NCBI GenBank assembly: GCA_963793275.1
Contig: CAWBZL010000003.1
Coordinates: 930,001-994,000 of the forward strand
Source of the DNA: Marinirhabdus sp963793275
GTDB lineage: Bacteria > Bacteroidota > Bacteroidia > Flavobacteriales > Flavobacteriaceae
DNA: 64,000 nucleotides
Direction: 5' to 3'
A program made the translations under genes and the position numbers. The notes beneath the pieces were generated by a model. It did no database searches and was not told the origin of the DNA. It was given only the letters and a program-made list of their open reading frames with translations. The first letter of the stretch is position 1; each line of letters opens with the position of its first letter. Shown here one piece after another: positions 33,121-40,959 of this stretch.

Positions 33121-34392
33121 ATCAAAAGTAGAGTTGTTATAACAGGATTGGGAGTTGCCGCGCCAAATGGAGTGGGGATTCCTGCTTTTACGGAAGCCAT
33201 TAAAAAAGGTATTTCGGGAATCCGGCATTTTCCTGAATTAGAAGATTTAAAATTTTCTTGTCAGGTAGGCGGTATTCCGGATATTTCCGAGGAAAAAAAG
33301 CGCGAGTATTTTACAGAACTTCAACTTAGAAACTTCAACAGCAGCGGGATTCTCTACGGAGTACTGGCGGGAATGGATGCTATTAAGGATGCGAACGTAA
33401 CAATTTCAGAAACAGACGCTAATTGGGATCTGGGGATTATTTTTGGAACAGGAACCAGCGGCGTAGATAAATTTAGGGAGGCAATCTATAAAGTAGACGA
33501 AAAAAACGTACGGCGTCTTGGAAGTACCACGGTGGTGCAAACTATGGCGAGCGGTATTAGTGCCTATTTAGGCGGAATGACAGGTGCCGGGAACGTTGTG
33601 ACAACAAACTCATCGGCCTGTGCAACCGGGACTGAAGCTATTTTGATGGGGTATGAACGTATTGCATCCGGCAAAGCAACACAAATGCTCTGCGGCAGCA
33701 CAAGCGACCACGGTCCCTATCTCTGGGGTGGTTTTGACGCTATGAAAGTTATTACCTATAAACATAACGACCAGCCCGAAAAAGCATCACGACCTATGAG
33801 CGCCACGGCCAGCGGATTCGTACCCGGAAGCGGCGCAGGAGCATTAGTACTGGAATCTTTAGAAAGTGCACAAAAAAGAGGCGCGACCATCTATGCCGAA
33901 GTTTTAGGCGGTCACGTAAACAGTGGTGGTCAGCGAGCGGGTGGTAGTATGACAGCTCCCAATAGTGAAGCGGTACAACGTTGTATTAAAAACTCGCTAC
34001 AGGATGCAGGCGTGAAACCTTCAGAAATAGATTATATAAATGGGCATTTAACGGCGACGATTAAAGATCCCGATGAAATACAAAACTGGTGTGCAGCATT
34101 AGACCGAAAAGGAAAAGACTTCCCGTATATAAATTCTCTAAAAGGGATGGTGGGGCATTGTCTTGCCGCCAGTGGTAGCGTGGAAGTTGTTGCAACAATA
34201 CTTCAAATGCGGGAAGGTTTTATATTTCCAAATATAAATTGTGACGATTTACATCCTGATATTGCAGGTTTAGTTGCTTCTGAAAAGATTCCGAGAACGA
34301 AAATTTCAGCACAAATACATACGGCCATAAAAGCGAGTTTCGGTTTTGGGGATGTAAACGCTTGTTTAGTTTTTCGGAACTATTCTGATTAG
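33121..34392 (+). CDS. FabF-like beta-ketoacyl-ACP synthase with non-canonical start
   Basis: A thiolase-fold ketosynthase of about 424 residues. The catalytic Cys is in NSSACATGTEA (~residue 167), and the two His are in YINGHLTAT and KGMVGHCLAASGSVE, with Lys in LKG. GHLTAT departs from the AHGTST of housekeeping FabF, marking a divergent accessory enzyme. The first conserved strand reads SRVVITGLGVAAPNG, yet no ATG, GTG or TTG lies between it and the in-frame stop at 33115. The likely start is ATC at 33121 (then AAA AGT AGA). Starting at TTG 33148 would delete the first strand. It probably elongates acyl-ACP for the type III PKS starter. Confidence 0.85.
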   Translation: MKSRVVITGLGVAAPNGVGIPAFTEAIKKGISGIRHFPELEDLKFSCQVGGIPDISEEKKREYFTELQLRNFNSSGILYGVLAGMDAIKDANVTISETDANWDLGIIFGTGTSGVDKFREAIYKVDEKNVRRLGSTTVVQTMASGISAYLGGMTGAGNVVTTNSSACATGTEAILMGYERIASGKATQMLCGSTSDHGPYLWGGFDAMKVITYKHNDQPEKASRPMSATASGFVPGSGAGALVLESLESAQKRGATIYAEVLGGHVNSGGQRAGGSMTAPNSEAVQRCIKNSLQDAGVKPSEIDYINGHLTATIKDPDEIQNWCAALDRKGKDFPYINSLKGMVGHCLAASGSVEVVATILQMREGFIFPNINCDDLHPDIAGLVASEKIPRTKISAQIHTAIKASFGFGDVNACLVFRNYSD

Positions 34393-34610
34393 CGTTTAAT
34401 AAGCTAACTTTTACAAGAAACTTTGATCAATATTTTACGCTTCGCTGTATGAAGGATACAGAACAATTGTTAATTATATGGGACGCTTTACTGAATTTTT
34501 AAAGGAAGTTATACATCGAATCGTCTAATTTCAGATAGTTTCTTTTCAGGTAGTCATTCTATGATGTTAGTCAACCGAATTAAACTATTTTTGTAAGACA
34601 AGAAAAAAAT

Positions 34611-34856
34611 ATGACTACTGAAGAAATCTACTCAAAACTCTTACCTATTGTAAAAACATATCTTCCCGAAGATGTAGATCCGGACCAGATAAACCCGGAT
34701 AGTGACCTTACGGGAGAGCTCAATATAAATTCGGCACATCTGGTAGATATTGTACTGGACGTAGAAGACGAGTTTACTATTGAATTTGCCAACGAGGATA
34801 TGGAAACGTTGCGAACGTTGAATGATGCGGTTGCGATTATTCATAGAAAACAATAA
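34611..34856 (+). CDS. Acyl carrier protein of the type III PKS cluster
   Basis: An 81-residue carrier protein with the four-helix ACP layout. The phosphopantetheine Ser is in NINSAHLVDIVLDVEDEF (~residue 44); the usual DSL is changed to NSA. The following acidic helix II is the partner-recognition surface. It should carry intermediates for the cluster's ketosynthase, dehydratase and reductase. The stop codon TAA shares its last base with the ATG of the RlmI-like gene. The 218 bp upstream of the ACP contain no gene and may hold its own promoter. Confidence 0.87.
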   Translation: MTTEEIYSKLLPIVKTYLPEDVDPDQINPDSDLTGELNINSAHLVDIVLDVEDEFTIEFANEDMETLRTLNDAVAIIHRKQ

Positions 34857-36076
34857 TGTTCACTATAAAATTTCCACCAATAAAACCACAGGTGTTAGCT
34901 ATAAAACTAACAACTAAAGGCGAGCGCTCTGTTAGAAGCCACCATCCCTGGATTTTTTCTGAAAGTGTTGAGAAGGTGAACAAAACAGCGAGAACCGGTG
35001 ACGTTGCTATAATTTTTAGTCAGTCTAAAAATAATGTAATTGGTGTGGGATTGTACGATGCGGACTCTCCAATTCGTATTAAAATGATTCATTACAATGG
35101 TGGAGCAAAGTTGGACACGGCTTTCTTTAAAGAAAAAATTAAAATTGCTTATACGCTTCGGCTAGATTTATTGGAAACCCAAACCAATAGTTACAGATTA
35201 CTTTTCGGTGAAAACGACGGTTTCCCTGGCTTTATAGCAGACGTTTATGCGAATGTTTTAGTAGTAAAATTATACTCGGCTATATGGATGCCCTATCTGG
35301 AAACTATTGTAAAAGAACTAATTGATATTTCCAATACTACAACTGTTGTACTACGATTAAGCCGGAACCTTCAGCAAAAAAAAGATTTTCCATTAGCTGA
35401 AGGAACTGTTCTTTACGGTACATTGAAAAATGAAACTATTTTATTTAAAGAGCACGGAGTAAACTTTTCAGCAAATGTGATAAAAGGGCATAAAACAGGC
35501 TATTTTTTAGATCATCGTGAAAACAGAAAACGGGTTGGAAAGTTAAGTAAAGGTAAAAATGTACTCGATGTGTTTAGTTACGCTGGCGGATTCTCCATCC
35601 ACGCGCTTGCTAATAATGCTAAACAAGTGACTAGTCTGGATATTAGCGAACAAGCATTGGAGCTGGCAAAAGCCAACGGAAAATTGAACAGTACTACCGG
35701 AACACATAAAACTATTGCCGGGGATGCTTTTGAAGCGATGCAGCAGCTTATTCAGGAAAAAAAAGAATTTGATGTAGTGGTCATAGATCCTCCAAGCTTT
35801 GCCAAACGAAAAAAAGAAATATCCACTGCGAAGAAGAAATATGCGCAACTAGCAGAGTTGGGAGAAAAACTAACGGCCAGGGGAGGTTTACTGGTACTGG
35901 CTTCTTGTAGTTCCAGAATTTCGGAAGAAGAGTTTTTTCAAATAAATTCTGAAGTCTTACAACAACAATCGCGTCGCTTTTCTTTACAATTAAAAACCGG
36001 TCACGATGAGGATCATCCTGTAACATTTCCTGAGGGCGCTTATTTAAAATGCGGGTATTACAGGTTTAAGGAGTAG
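34856..36076 (+). CDS. RlmI-like class I SAM-dependent rRNA methyltransferase
   Basis: A 406-residue RlmI/RlmK-type protein. The N-terminal PUA domain (~1-85) includes SVRSHHPWIFSESVEKV and NVIGVGLYDADSPIRIK. An EEHGV-like beta domain (FKEHGVNFSANVIKGHKTGYFLDHREN) joins it to the Rossmann domain (VLDVFSYAGGFSIHAL, SLDISEQALELA, VVIDPPSFAK, SCSSRISEEEF). The PPSFAK and SCS motifs mark an RNA cytosine-C5 methyltransferase such as RlmI, which modifies 23S rRNA. It overlaps the ACP stop by one base, so it is co-transcribed, but the function looks unrelated to the polyketide cluster. Confidence 0.88.
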   Translation: MFTIKFPPIKPQVLAIKLTTKGERSVRSHHPWIFSESVEKVNKTARTGDVAIIFSQSKNNVIGVGLYDADSPIRIKMIHYNGGAKLDTAFFKEKIKIAYTLRLDLLETQTNSYRLLFGENDGFPGFIADVYANVLVVKLYSAIWMPYLETIVKELIDISNTTTVVLRLSRNLQQKKDFPLAEGTVLYGTLKNETILFKEHGVNFSANVIKGHKTGYFLDHRENRKRVGKLSKGKNVLDVFSYAGGFSIHALANNAKQVTSLDISEQALELAKANGKLNSTTGTHKTIAGDAFEAMQQLIQEKKEFDVVVIDPPSFAKRKKEISTAKKKYAQLAELGEKLTARGGLLVLASCSSRISEEEFFQINSEVLQQQSRRFSLQLKTGHDEDHPVTFPEGAYLKCGYYRFKE

Positions 36077-36090
36077 CTGTTATTAATGCC

Positions 36091-36107
36091 TTAACATTTG
36101 TTGTTAA
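36091..36107 (+). promoter_or_regulatory. Palindrome TTAACATTTGTTGTTAA, candidate operator
   Basis: Nearly identical to the site at 27075-27091 and placed similarly, 64 bp before a gene for an exported protein. Both sites are followed further down by CGTTGTAT. Confidence 0.35.
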
Positions 36108-36171
36108 ACAATATTAAACACGTTGTATCTTTTAGTAATGCTTCCTATATTAGGATAAAACAATAAAAATT

Positions 36172-36534
36172 ATGAAGAAAATACTATTATTACTCGTCCT
36201 ATTGGTTTCCGTATCTGCACTAAGTCAGGATACCTATCTACAAACAGGTGGTGACGATTTGCAGGAAAAAGCAAAAATGATTACCGATAAATATGTGGAT
36301 GCGCTTGGCCTTAGAGCAAAGCAGGAATTACTTTTCAGAAAGAAAGTAGAAGAATTTTTGGTTCGCGAAGAGAAAATTAAAGCCAATAGTGAAGGTGAGG
36401 ATATGCTGAATAAAATGGTAGCGTTAAGACAAAATGAAGCCGTTGAAATGGGAGATATACTAACACGTCTTCAATTAGATAAGTATAAAGAGGTAAGACC
36501 AACAATACAGCCCTTAGCAAGAGTAAAACAATAA
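36172..36534 (+). CDS. Small exported protein of unknown function
   Basis: A 120-residue protein with a signal peptide (MKKILLLLVLLVSVSALS, then QDTY). The mature part is mainly helical and charged (KAKMITDKYVDALGLRAKQ ... RKKVEEFLVREEKIKAN ... LRQNEAVEMGDIL). It resembles small periplasmic helical proteins, but no family is recognised. A palindrome shared with the 27-kb envelope operon lies upstream, and a strong terminator lies 13 bp downstream. Confidence 0.65.
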   Translation: MKKILLLLVLLVSVSALSQDTYLQTGGDDLQEKAKMITDKYVDALGLRAKQELLFRKKVEEFLVREEKIKANSEGEDMLNKMVALRQNEAVEMGDILTRLQLDKYKEVRPTIQPLARVKQ

Positions 36535-36547
36535 TTTAAAAATTTAT

Positions 36548-36591
36548 GATCAAAAAAAGGAGCATTTAAAAATGCCCCTTTTTTTTTGATC
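36548..36591. terminator. Bidirectional terminator between convergent genes
   Basis: GATCAAAAAAAGG-A-GCATT pairs with AATGC-C-CCTTTTTTTTGATC, giving a long stem with one mismatch and a small loop. T-runs occur on both strands, serving the rightward gene at 36172 and the leftward gene at 36604. Confidence 0.85.
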
Positions 36592-36603
36592 TAAAGTATA
36601 TTG

Positions 36604-37047
36604 TTAGATAAAATCTTCACCATTAGTTGTAGGTTTAATAGTTGGATCTTCGGTGTGCATTGTTTTTTCCAATCCTGCGGAATCTACACCAAAAAATTTC
36701 AAAACATCGGGTCCATTGGTTATTTGGACTGTTTTCTTACCATTAATAGCGATGGGATGTGAAAGCACTTCATCATTATTTTGTAATATTTTTAACCAGT
36801 CATCTGTCCCAAAATTGGAAGTATCATCTACATTCACCAATCTTTTGTCAATAAGATCCCCAACTTTACAATCTAAGGCTTCTGCTATTTCTGCCCATTG
36901 TGTATCACTTACTTTGGTTTTGGAAATATCTACGGCATTCAATTTGTCTTTAATGCCCTGTAAATAAGCTAAGGCGTGTTTCCCTATTCTGGTGTTGTGA
37001 CTATATATTAATGTAAATTCTCTATCGTCTCTCGCGATTACTCCCAT
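36604..37047 (-). CDS. ArsC/Spx-like protein lacking the catalytic cysteine
   Basis: A 147-residue protein with the ArsC (arsenate reductase/Spx) layout: FTLIYSHNTRIGKHALAYLQ where active ArsC has a YxxPxCxxS loop, then WLKILQNNDEVLSHPIAINGKKT in place of the R-P-I-V segment. No cysteine is present in the active-site loop; the only Cys is in ALDCKVGD. Reductase activity is therefore unlikely, and a regulatory or scaffold role is inferred. It lies 48 bp downstream of the HPF gene on the same strand. Confidence 0.75.
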   Translation of the reverse strand: MGVIARDDREFTLIYSHNTRIGKHALAYLQGIKDKLNAVDISKTKVSDTQWAEIAEALDCKVGDLIDKRLVNVDDTSNFGTDDWLKILQNNDEVLSHPIAINGKKTVQITNGPDVLKFFGVDSAGLEKTMHTEDPTIKPTTNGEDFI

Positions 37048-37095
37048 GTTTAAATGTAGTTGGTTATGATAAATTTTAAGATTGTTAGGTAATTT

Positions 37096-37398
37096 CTAAT
37101 GCGTTTGCATTTTTTCTTTTTTCTTTCGAAGCTGCACTCCAACTTCACTGGTTGCTTTAGCTATGGATACTTCGAAAGAACCGTTGTTAGATTCAGAAAA
37201 CAAGGTTGTACCTGGCACGTTTACACGTATTTCTGTAATCATTCCAGAATCTGGCTCGCTTGTATTTTCCTTTTTAAAATACACGTCGGTGTTTACAATA
37301 AATGTATATTTCGCCTCTAGTTTTTCTAATTTTTCGGTGGCTAGCGCTTCTAATCTTTTACTTGCTGAAACGTCTTTATATTCAAAGTTAATGTTCAT
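37096..37398 (-). CDS. Ribosome hibernation-promoting factor, short form
   Basis: A 100-residue HPF/YfiA (RaiA-type) domain protein: MNINFEYKDVSASKRLEALATEKLEKLE, then VYFKKE and EIRVNVPG, ending in a basic tail (LRKKKEKMQTH). The short form binds the 30S decoding region and promotes inactive 100S or 70S ribosomes in stationary phase. The length matches the short class without a dimerisation tail. An exact TAATTTTG box lies about 20 bp upstream on the minus strand, though a well-spaced TTG is not seen. Confidence 0.9.
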   Translation of the reverse strand: MNINFEYKDVSASKRLEALATEKLEKLEAKYTFIVNTDVYFKKENTSEPDSGMITEIRVNVPGTTLFSESNNGSFEVSIAKATSEVGVQLRKKKEKMQTH

Positions 37399-37464
37399 AG
37401 GTATGTAGTTTAAATTTCAAAATTAAAGATACAATACCTGTTAGGGGAAGACAAACTTTTAATA

Positions 37465-38430
37465 TTATTTTGGCAAATCTTCTACCGGTGCTCCTTTTTC
37501 AGCAATTGGAATATACATTGAGGCAAGAATTCCACCTAAAAGTGCTGTTCCAATAACGGCGAGTGAGAGCCATTCTGGTATTTCTACGTGATGAGAAATA
37601 AGCATTTTTACTCCAACAAAGCTTAAAATAGCGACCAGACTATAATTGATAAAACGAAATTTTTTCAACATTCTTGAGATCAAAAAATACATGGATCGAA
37701 GTCCGAGAATAGCTAAAATATTTGAGCTGAATACAATAAAGGGATCTGCCGTGATCGCAAGGATGGCTGGAATACTGTCCAATGCAAATAATATATCTGT
37801 GAGTTCTATAATGAGTAGTGCTATAAAAAGCGGTGTGGCTGCTCGAATACCCATTCTTTTTATAAAAAAATTCTCGCCGTCTATTTTTTGTGTAACGGGA
37901 AATACCTTTCTTATATACTTGTATACTTTGGAATGCTTCGGGTCAAAATCGGTATCACTGGAAGTGGCCATTTTATAGGCTGTATAGAGCAAAAAGACAC
38001 CAAAAACATAAATGATCCAATCAAATTTGTTGATTAATGCAACTCCAAATAAAATCATGAGTGCTCTAAAAACGATGGCACCCAAAATTCCCCAAAATAA
38101 AACGCGATGCTGGTATTTTGCAGGAATAGCAAAGGAGCTAAATATTACTGCAATTACAAAGACGTTGTCTATGCTAAGCGAAAGTTCTATAAGATACCCG
38201 GTTATATATTTTAATACTGCCGTTTTAGGTGTAAGACCTGTGGGATTTTCCACCAGACCACTTGAGAATAACCAATAAATAACTCCCGAAAAAAGTAGCG
38301 CAATACTCACCCAGATCGCTGTAAAAATAGATGCTTCTTTTGTTTTAATCTCGTGAGCTTTCTTATTAAAGACAGCTAAGTCTAAAAACAACATGATCAA
38401 AACAAAAAAGATAAAAATTCCCCAAACCAT
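37465..38430 (-). CDS. TerC/Alx-family membrane protein
   Basis: A 321-residue integral membrane protein with about nine hydrophobic helices. LSLSIDNVFVIAVIF and LLIIELTDILFALDSIPAI carry the paired acidic residues (SxDN, DILFALDS) typical of TerC/Alx transporters. These are linked to manganese export and tellurite resistance. The connecting loop (SSDTDFDPKHSKVYKYIRKVFPVT) is also family-typical. The ATG at 38430 is preferred over a TTG 18 bp upstream. The tail ends in a short Pro/acidic segment. Confidence 0.88.
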   Translation of the reverse strand: MVWGIFIFFVLIMLFLDLAVFNKKAHEIKTKEASIFTAIWVSIALLFSGVIYWLFSSGLVENPTGLTPKTAVLKYITGYLIELSLSIDNVFVIAVIFSSFAIPAKYQHRVLFWGILGAIVFRALMILFGVALINKFDWIIYVFGVFLLYTAYKMATSSDTDFDPKHSKVYKYIRKVFPVTQKIDGENFFIKRMGIRAATPLFIALLIIELTDILFALDSIPAILAITADPFIVFSSNILAILGLRSMYFLISRMLKKFRFINYSLVAILSFVGVKMLISHHVEIPEWLSLAVIGTALLGGILASMYIPIAEKGAPVEDLPK

Positions 38431-38591
38431 AATACTTATTTTCAACAAAAGTAGGTGATGAATGTATTGGTATTGTATATCGTTTTGTTAATTAAACTCC
38501 ATAACACCGCTATTATAGTTAAATCTTTTCAAATTTTTTTAATTGCTTCTTAACTCATGGTATTTTTAGAGAAATAAAAAAAAATAAAATT

Positions 38592-39191
38592 ATGAAAGAG
38601 AAAAAAACACCCACAGATTTTGAAATACACCCATTACTTGAAAAAAGATGGAGTCCCAGAGCATTTGACGACACGCCAATAATGGAAAAGGAAATTAAAA
38701 CCTTATTAGAAGCAGGTCGCTGGGCCGCAAGTAGTAACAACTTACAACCCTGGAGAATAATTTGGGGACTTAAAGGAACGGAAACCTATGACCGAATTTT
38801 TGATTGTCTTGTAGAATTTAATCAGGGATGGGTAGAAGGAGCACCTGCACTTATGCTGGGTGCATTCAAAAAAGATATGAAAGACGGTGAAAAGGAAAAC
38901 TTTCACGCACTGCACGATCTGGGGCTTTTTATGGGAAATGTAAGTGTTCAGGCTACAAGTATGGGGATTGCACTGCACCAAATGGCAGGAATAGACTTTG
39001 AAAAAGCCGGAAAAGAGTTTAATTTCCCTGACAATTATCACGTGGCTACCGGTATTGCTGTTGGTAGGTACGGAGGAAATGCAACAACGCTGCCGGAGGA
39101 TCTGCAGGAAGAAGAAACCAAAGTGAAGCGCGAGCGAAATTCACAGGAAACATTTGCCTTTAATGGAAATTTTAAGGAAAAAGACAGTTAA
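38592..39191 (+). CDS. Nitroreductase-family flavoprotein
   Basis: A 199-residue FMN-dependent NAD(P)H oxidoreductase. The FMN-binding R(W)SPRAF near the N-terminus (KRWSPRAFDDTPI), ASSNNLQPWRIIWG, the dimer helix (LHDLGLFMGNVSVQATSMG) and the C-terminal GIAVGRYGG phosphate region are all visible. Typical substrates are nitroaromatics, quinones or flavins; the natural one is unknown. The gene stands alone, with 140 bp upstream. Confidence 0.87.
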   Translation: MKEKKTPTDFEIHPLLEKRWSPRAFDDTPIMEKEIKTLLEAGRWAASSNNLQPWRIIWGLKGTETYDRIFDCLVEFNQGWVEGAPALMLGAFKKDMKDGEKENFHALHDLGLFMGNVSVQATSMGIALHQMAGIDFEKAGKEFNFPDNYHVATGIAVGRYGGNATTLPEDLQEEETKVKRERNSQETFAFNGNFKEKDS

Positions 39192-39234
39192 ATTATAGTT
39201 GGTAATTTGTAACTTCCTGTCTTAATTTTTTACT

Positions 39235-40128
39235 GTGAAAGCAAAATTATTTTTTACACTTTTATTGTTTGTAGGTTATTTAGAAAGTACAGCACAAGAT
39301 TACGTGCCATTATTAGATTCTTATAACGAATGGAAATTTACCACGTGTAATTTTGGTTGTTTAACAGACACGTATTATACGAATGGGGACACCATCGTGG
39401 ACGGAACCAGCTATAAAATTTTAGATGGATATCATTATATTTCACGTAGTTTTTTATTGCGGGAGGATATAGCCGAAAGAAAAGTTTACACTAAAATATT
39501 TCTACCTTCTGAAGAGGTTAATCACCTCTTGTACGACTTTTCTCTAGAAGTAGGGGATTCCTTTGAAATGTTTAACCCTGTCACTCCTTTTCCAAGAGAA
39601 GGTGGACAATTTCATCTGGATTCTATTGTATCCAGAACGTTAGCAGACGGAAACAATTATAGGCATTTTTACTTTTCTCCTGCAGCTGGCAATACAGCAA
39701 GCGACAACAATGCCATTTGGATTGAGGGCGTAGGCTCACTATCTATACTAACTGCTCCAGGTGGCGATCCCGGTATAAATGGAGTTGGGCATTTAAGTTG
39801 TTCTTTTAAGAATGCAATTAAAACTTATGAAAACCTGGACTCTATCGCAAATTGTAAGCCGCTTATATTAAACATTAAGGATGTAAAGAAAGAGTTATGG
39901 AATTTACAAATATATTTTACAGTAGACGCAGTACAGATTATAAATGCAGATGATGTTCATTTGGTTACCATATATTCACTGGCAGGGAAAAAAGTTGTGG
40001 AAGTAAAGAATCCAAGTAATGCGGTAACTTTAAAGATTAGCACCACTAGTCTTTCCGAAGGTTTATATATTCTGAAAGCCAAGCATAATGAAGGATATGC
40101 TAAAACATTTAAGTTTTTAGTAAATTAA
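39235..40128 (+). CDS. Secreted protein with T9SS type A sorting domain
   Basis: A 297-residue exported protein; GTG start at 39235, signal peptide ending STAQ. The central part (DYVPLLDSYNEWKFTTCNFG, then a GDTIVDGTSYKIL segment) is a beta-rich module common in flavobacterial T9SS cargo. The last ~80 residues form the type A signal, with QIYFTVDAVQIINADDVHL, TIYSLAGKKV, LSEGLYILKA and terminal KTFKFLVN. It should be exported across the outer membrane. No catalytic motif is recognised. Confidence 0.75.
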   Translation: MKAKLFFTLLLFVGYLESTAQDYVPLLDSYNEWKFTTCNFGCLTDTYYTNGDTIVDGTSYKILDGYHYISRSFLLREDIAERKVYTKIFLPSEEVNHLLYDFSLEVGDSFEMFNPVTPFPREGGQFHLDSIVSRTLADGNNYRHFYFSPAAGNTASDNNAIWIEGVGSLSILTAPGGDPGINGVGHLSCSFKNAIKTYENLDSIANCKPLILNIKDVKKELWNLQIYFTVDAVQIINADDVHLVTIYSLAGKKVVEVKNPSNAVTLKISTTSLSEGLYILKAKHNEGYAKTFKFLVN

Positions 40129-40334
40129 ATTATTGACTAGTTTCAAAATTGAAAAATTCCGTTCCTCAATGTTTTGCGTCTACCTTTTTAATGAATATCT
40201 AAAAATATAAGTACTACAAAAATTAGTTTACACTTTTATATATTGTGACGATTGCTGCTAATTACTGCTGAAAATTATTACGAATTCTATTGTTTAAATT
40301 TTTAAACAATTAATAATTAGTGGTTTATGCGAAA

Positions 40335-40371
40335 ATGAAATCATATGTTTTTTGAATCTGTATGATTTCAT
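40335..40371. repeat. Perfect 11-bp inverted repeat in a 303-bp gene-free stretch
   Basis: ATGAAATCATA and TATGATTTCAT flank 15 bp. It lies 61 bp before the ATG at 40432 in the gap 40129-40431, which otherwise shows only AT-rich sequence. Spacing and symmetry suit a dimeric regulator site or a leader hairpin. Confidence 0.5.
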
Positions 40372-40431
40372 ATAAGTTTACTAATGCTACTGTTTTTACA
40401 TTTACATCAGTATTAACTAAAAATGTAACTC

Positions 40432-40950
40432 ATGAATAAGCAAACAGTACTTATTACATTTTTCTCATTATTTATAGCTTTCTCGGCACTGAGCCAGACC
40501 AAAAAAGACTATGCAGTAATGAAGAAAATGAAATCGCAAAACCAATTATTATCTTATGTAGTTGATGAATTGAAGTCTAATTATGGTAAAAAGGAATTAC
40601 AGGTTCTTAAAAAAGTAAAAACTAAGAAAGAGTTTGTAGGTTATCTTGCCAAAAAAGCTAAAAAATGTAAAGAATGTCCGGTTATGGTTGCATTTAGCAC
40701 AAATTTAGCTGTAAAAGATCCGTCCTATCCTATGAGTAGAAAATTAACTTATGGCACATATTTAACGAATGAATATACTGCTTACGGAGATAATGAAGAA
40801 GGCACAGATCCAGATCCAGACGAAGAGCCAGACGAGGATCCAGATAAAGATGAAGACAATGAACCAGATCCGGAACCAGATTGTGAACCATTCCATTGCC
40901 TTTCTAATTGGGGAAGACATATTCCTTGTATAGGAATGCCCACGTACTAG
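40432..40950 (+). CDS. Small secreted protein with acidic Asp/Pro-rich linker and Cys tail
   Basis: A 172-residue protein of no recognised family. It has a signal peptide (ends FSALS, then QTKK), a basic helical part (KKMKSQNQLLSYVVDELK, CKECPVMVA) and a repetitive acidic linker of Asp, Glu and Pro (~residues 123-152). The tail has three Cys and aromatic residues (CEPFHCLSNWGRHIPCIGM, ending PTY). The linker could bind Ca2+ or act as a spacer. The gene ends 9 bp before another exported protein, so the two are probably co-transcribed and functionally linked. Confidence 0.65.
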   Translation: MNKQTVLITFFSLFIAFSALSQTKKDYAVMKKMKSQNQLLSYVVDELKSNYGKKELQVLKKVKTKKEFVGYLAKKAKKCKECPVMVAFSTNLAVKDPSYPMSRKLTYGTYLTNEYTAYGDNEEGTDPDPDEEPDEDPDKDEDNEPDPEPDCEPFHCLSNWGRHIPCIGMPTY

Positions 40951-40959
40951 TAAAAGAGT

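Noticed and set aside
40797..40890. Short repeats in the Asp/Pro-rich coding segment considered as a CRISPR or satellite array
   Set aside because: They are codon-level repeats of a coding acidic linker with no spacers.
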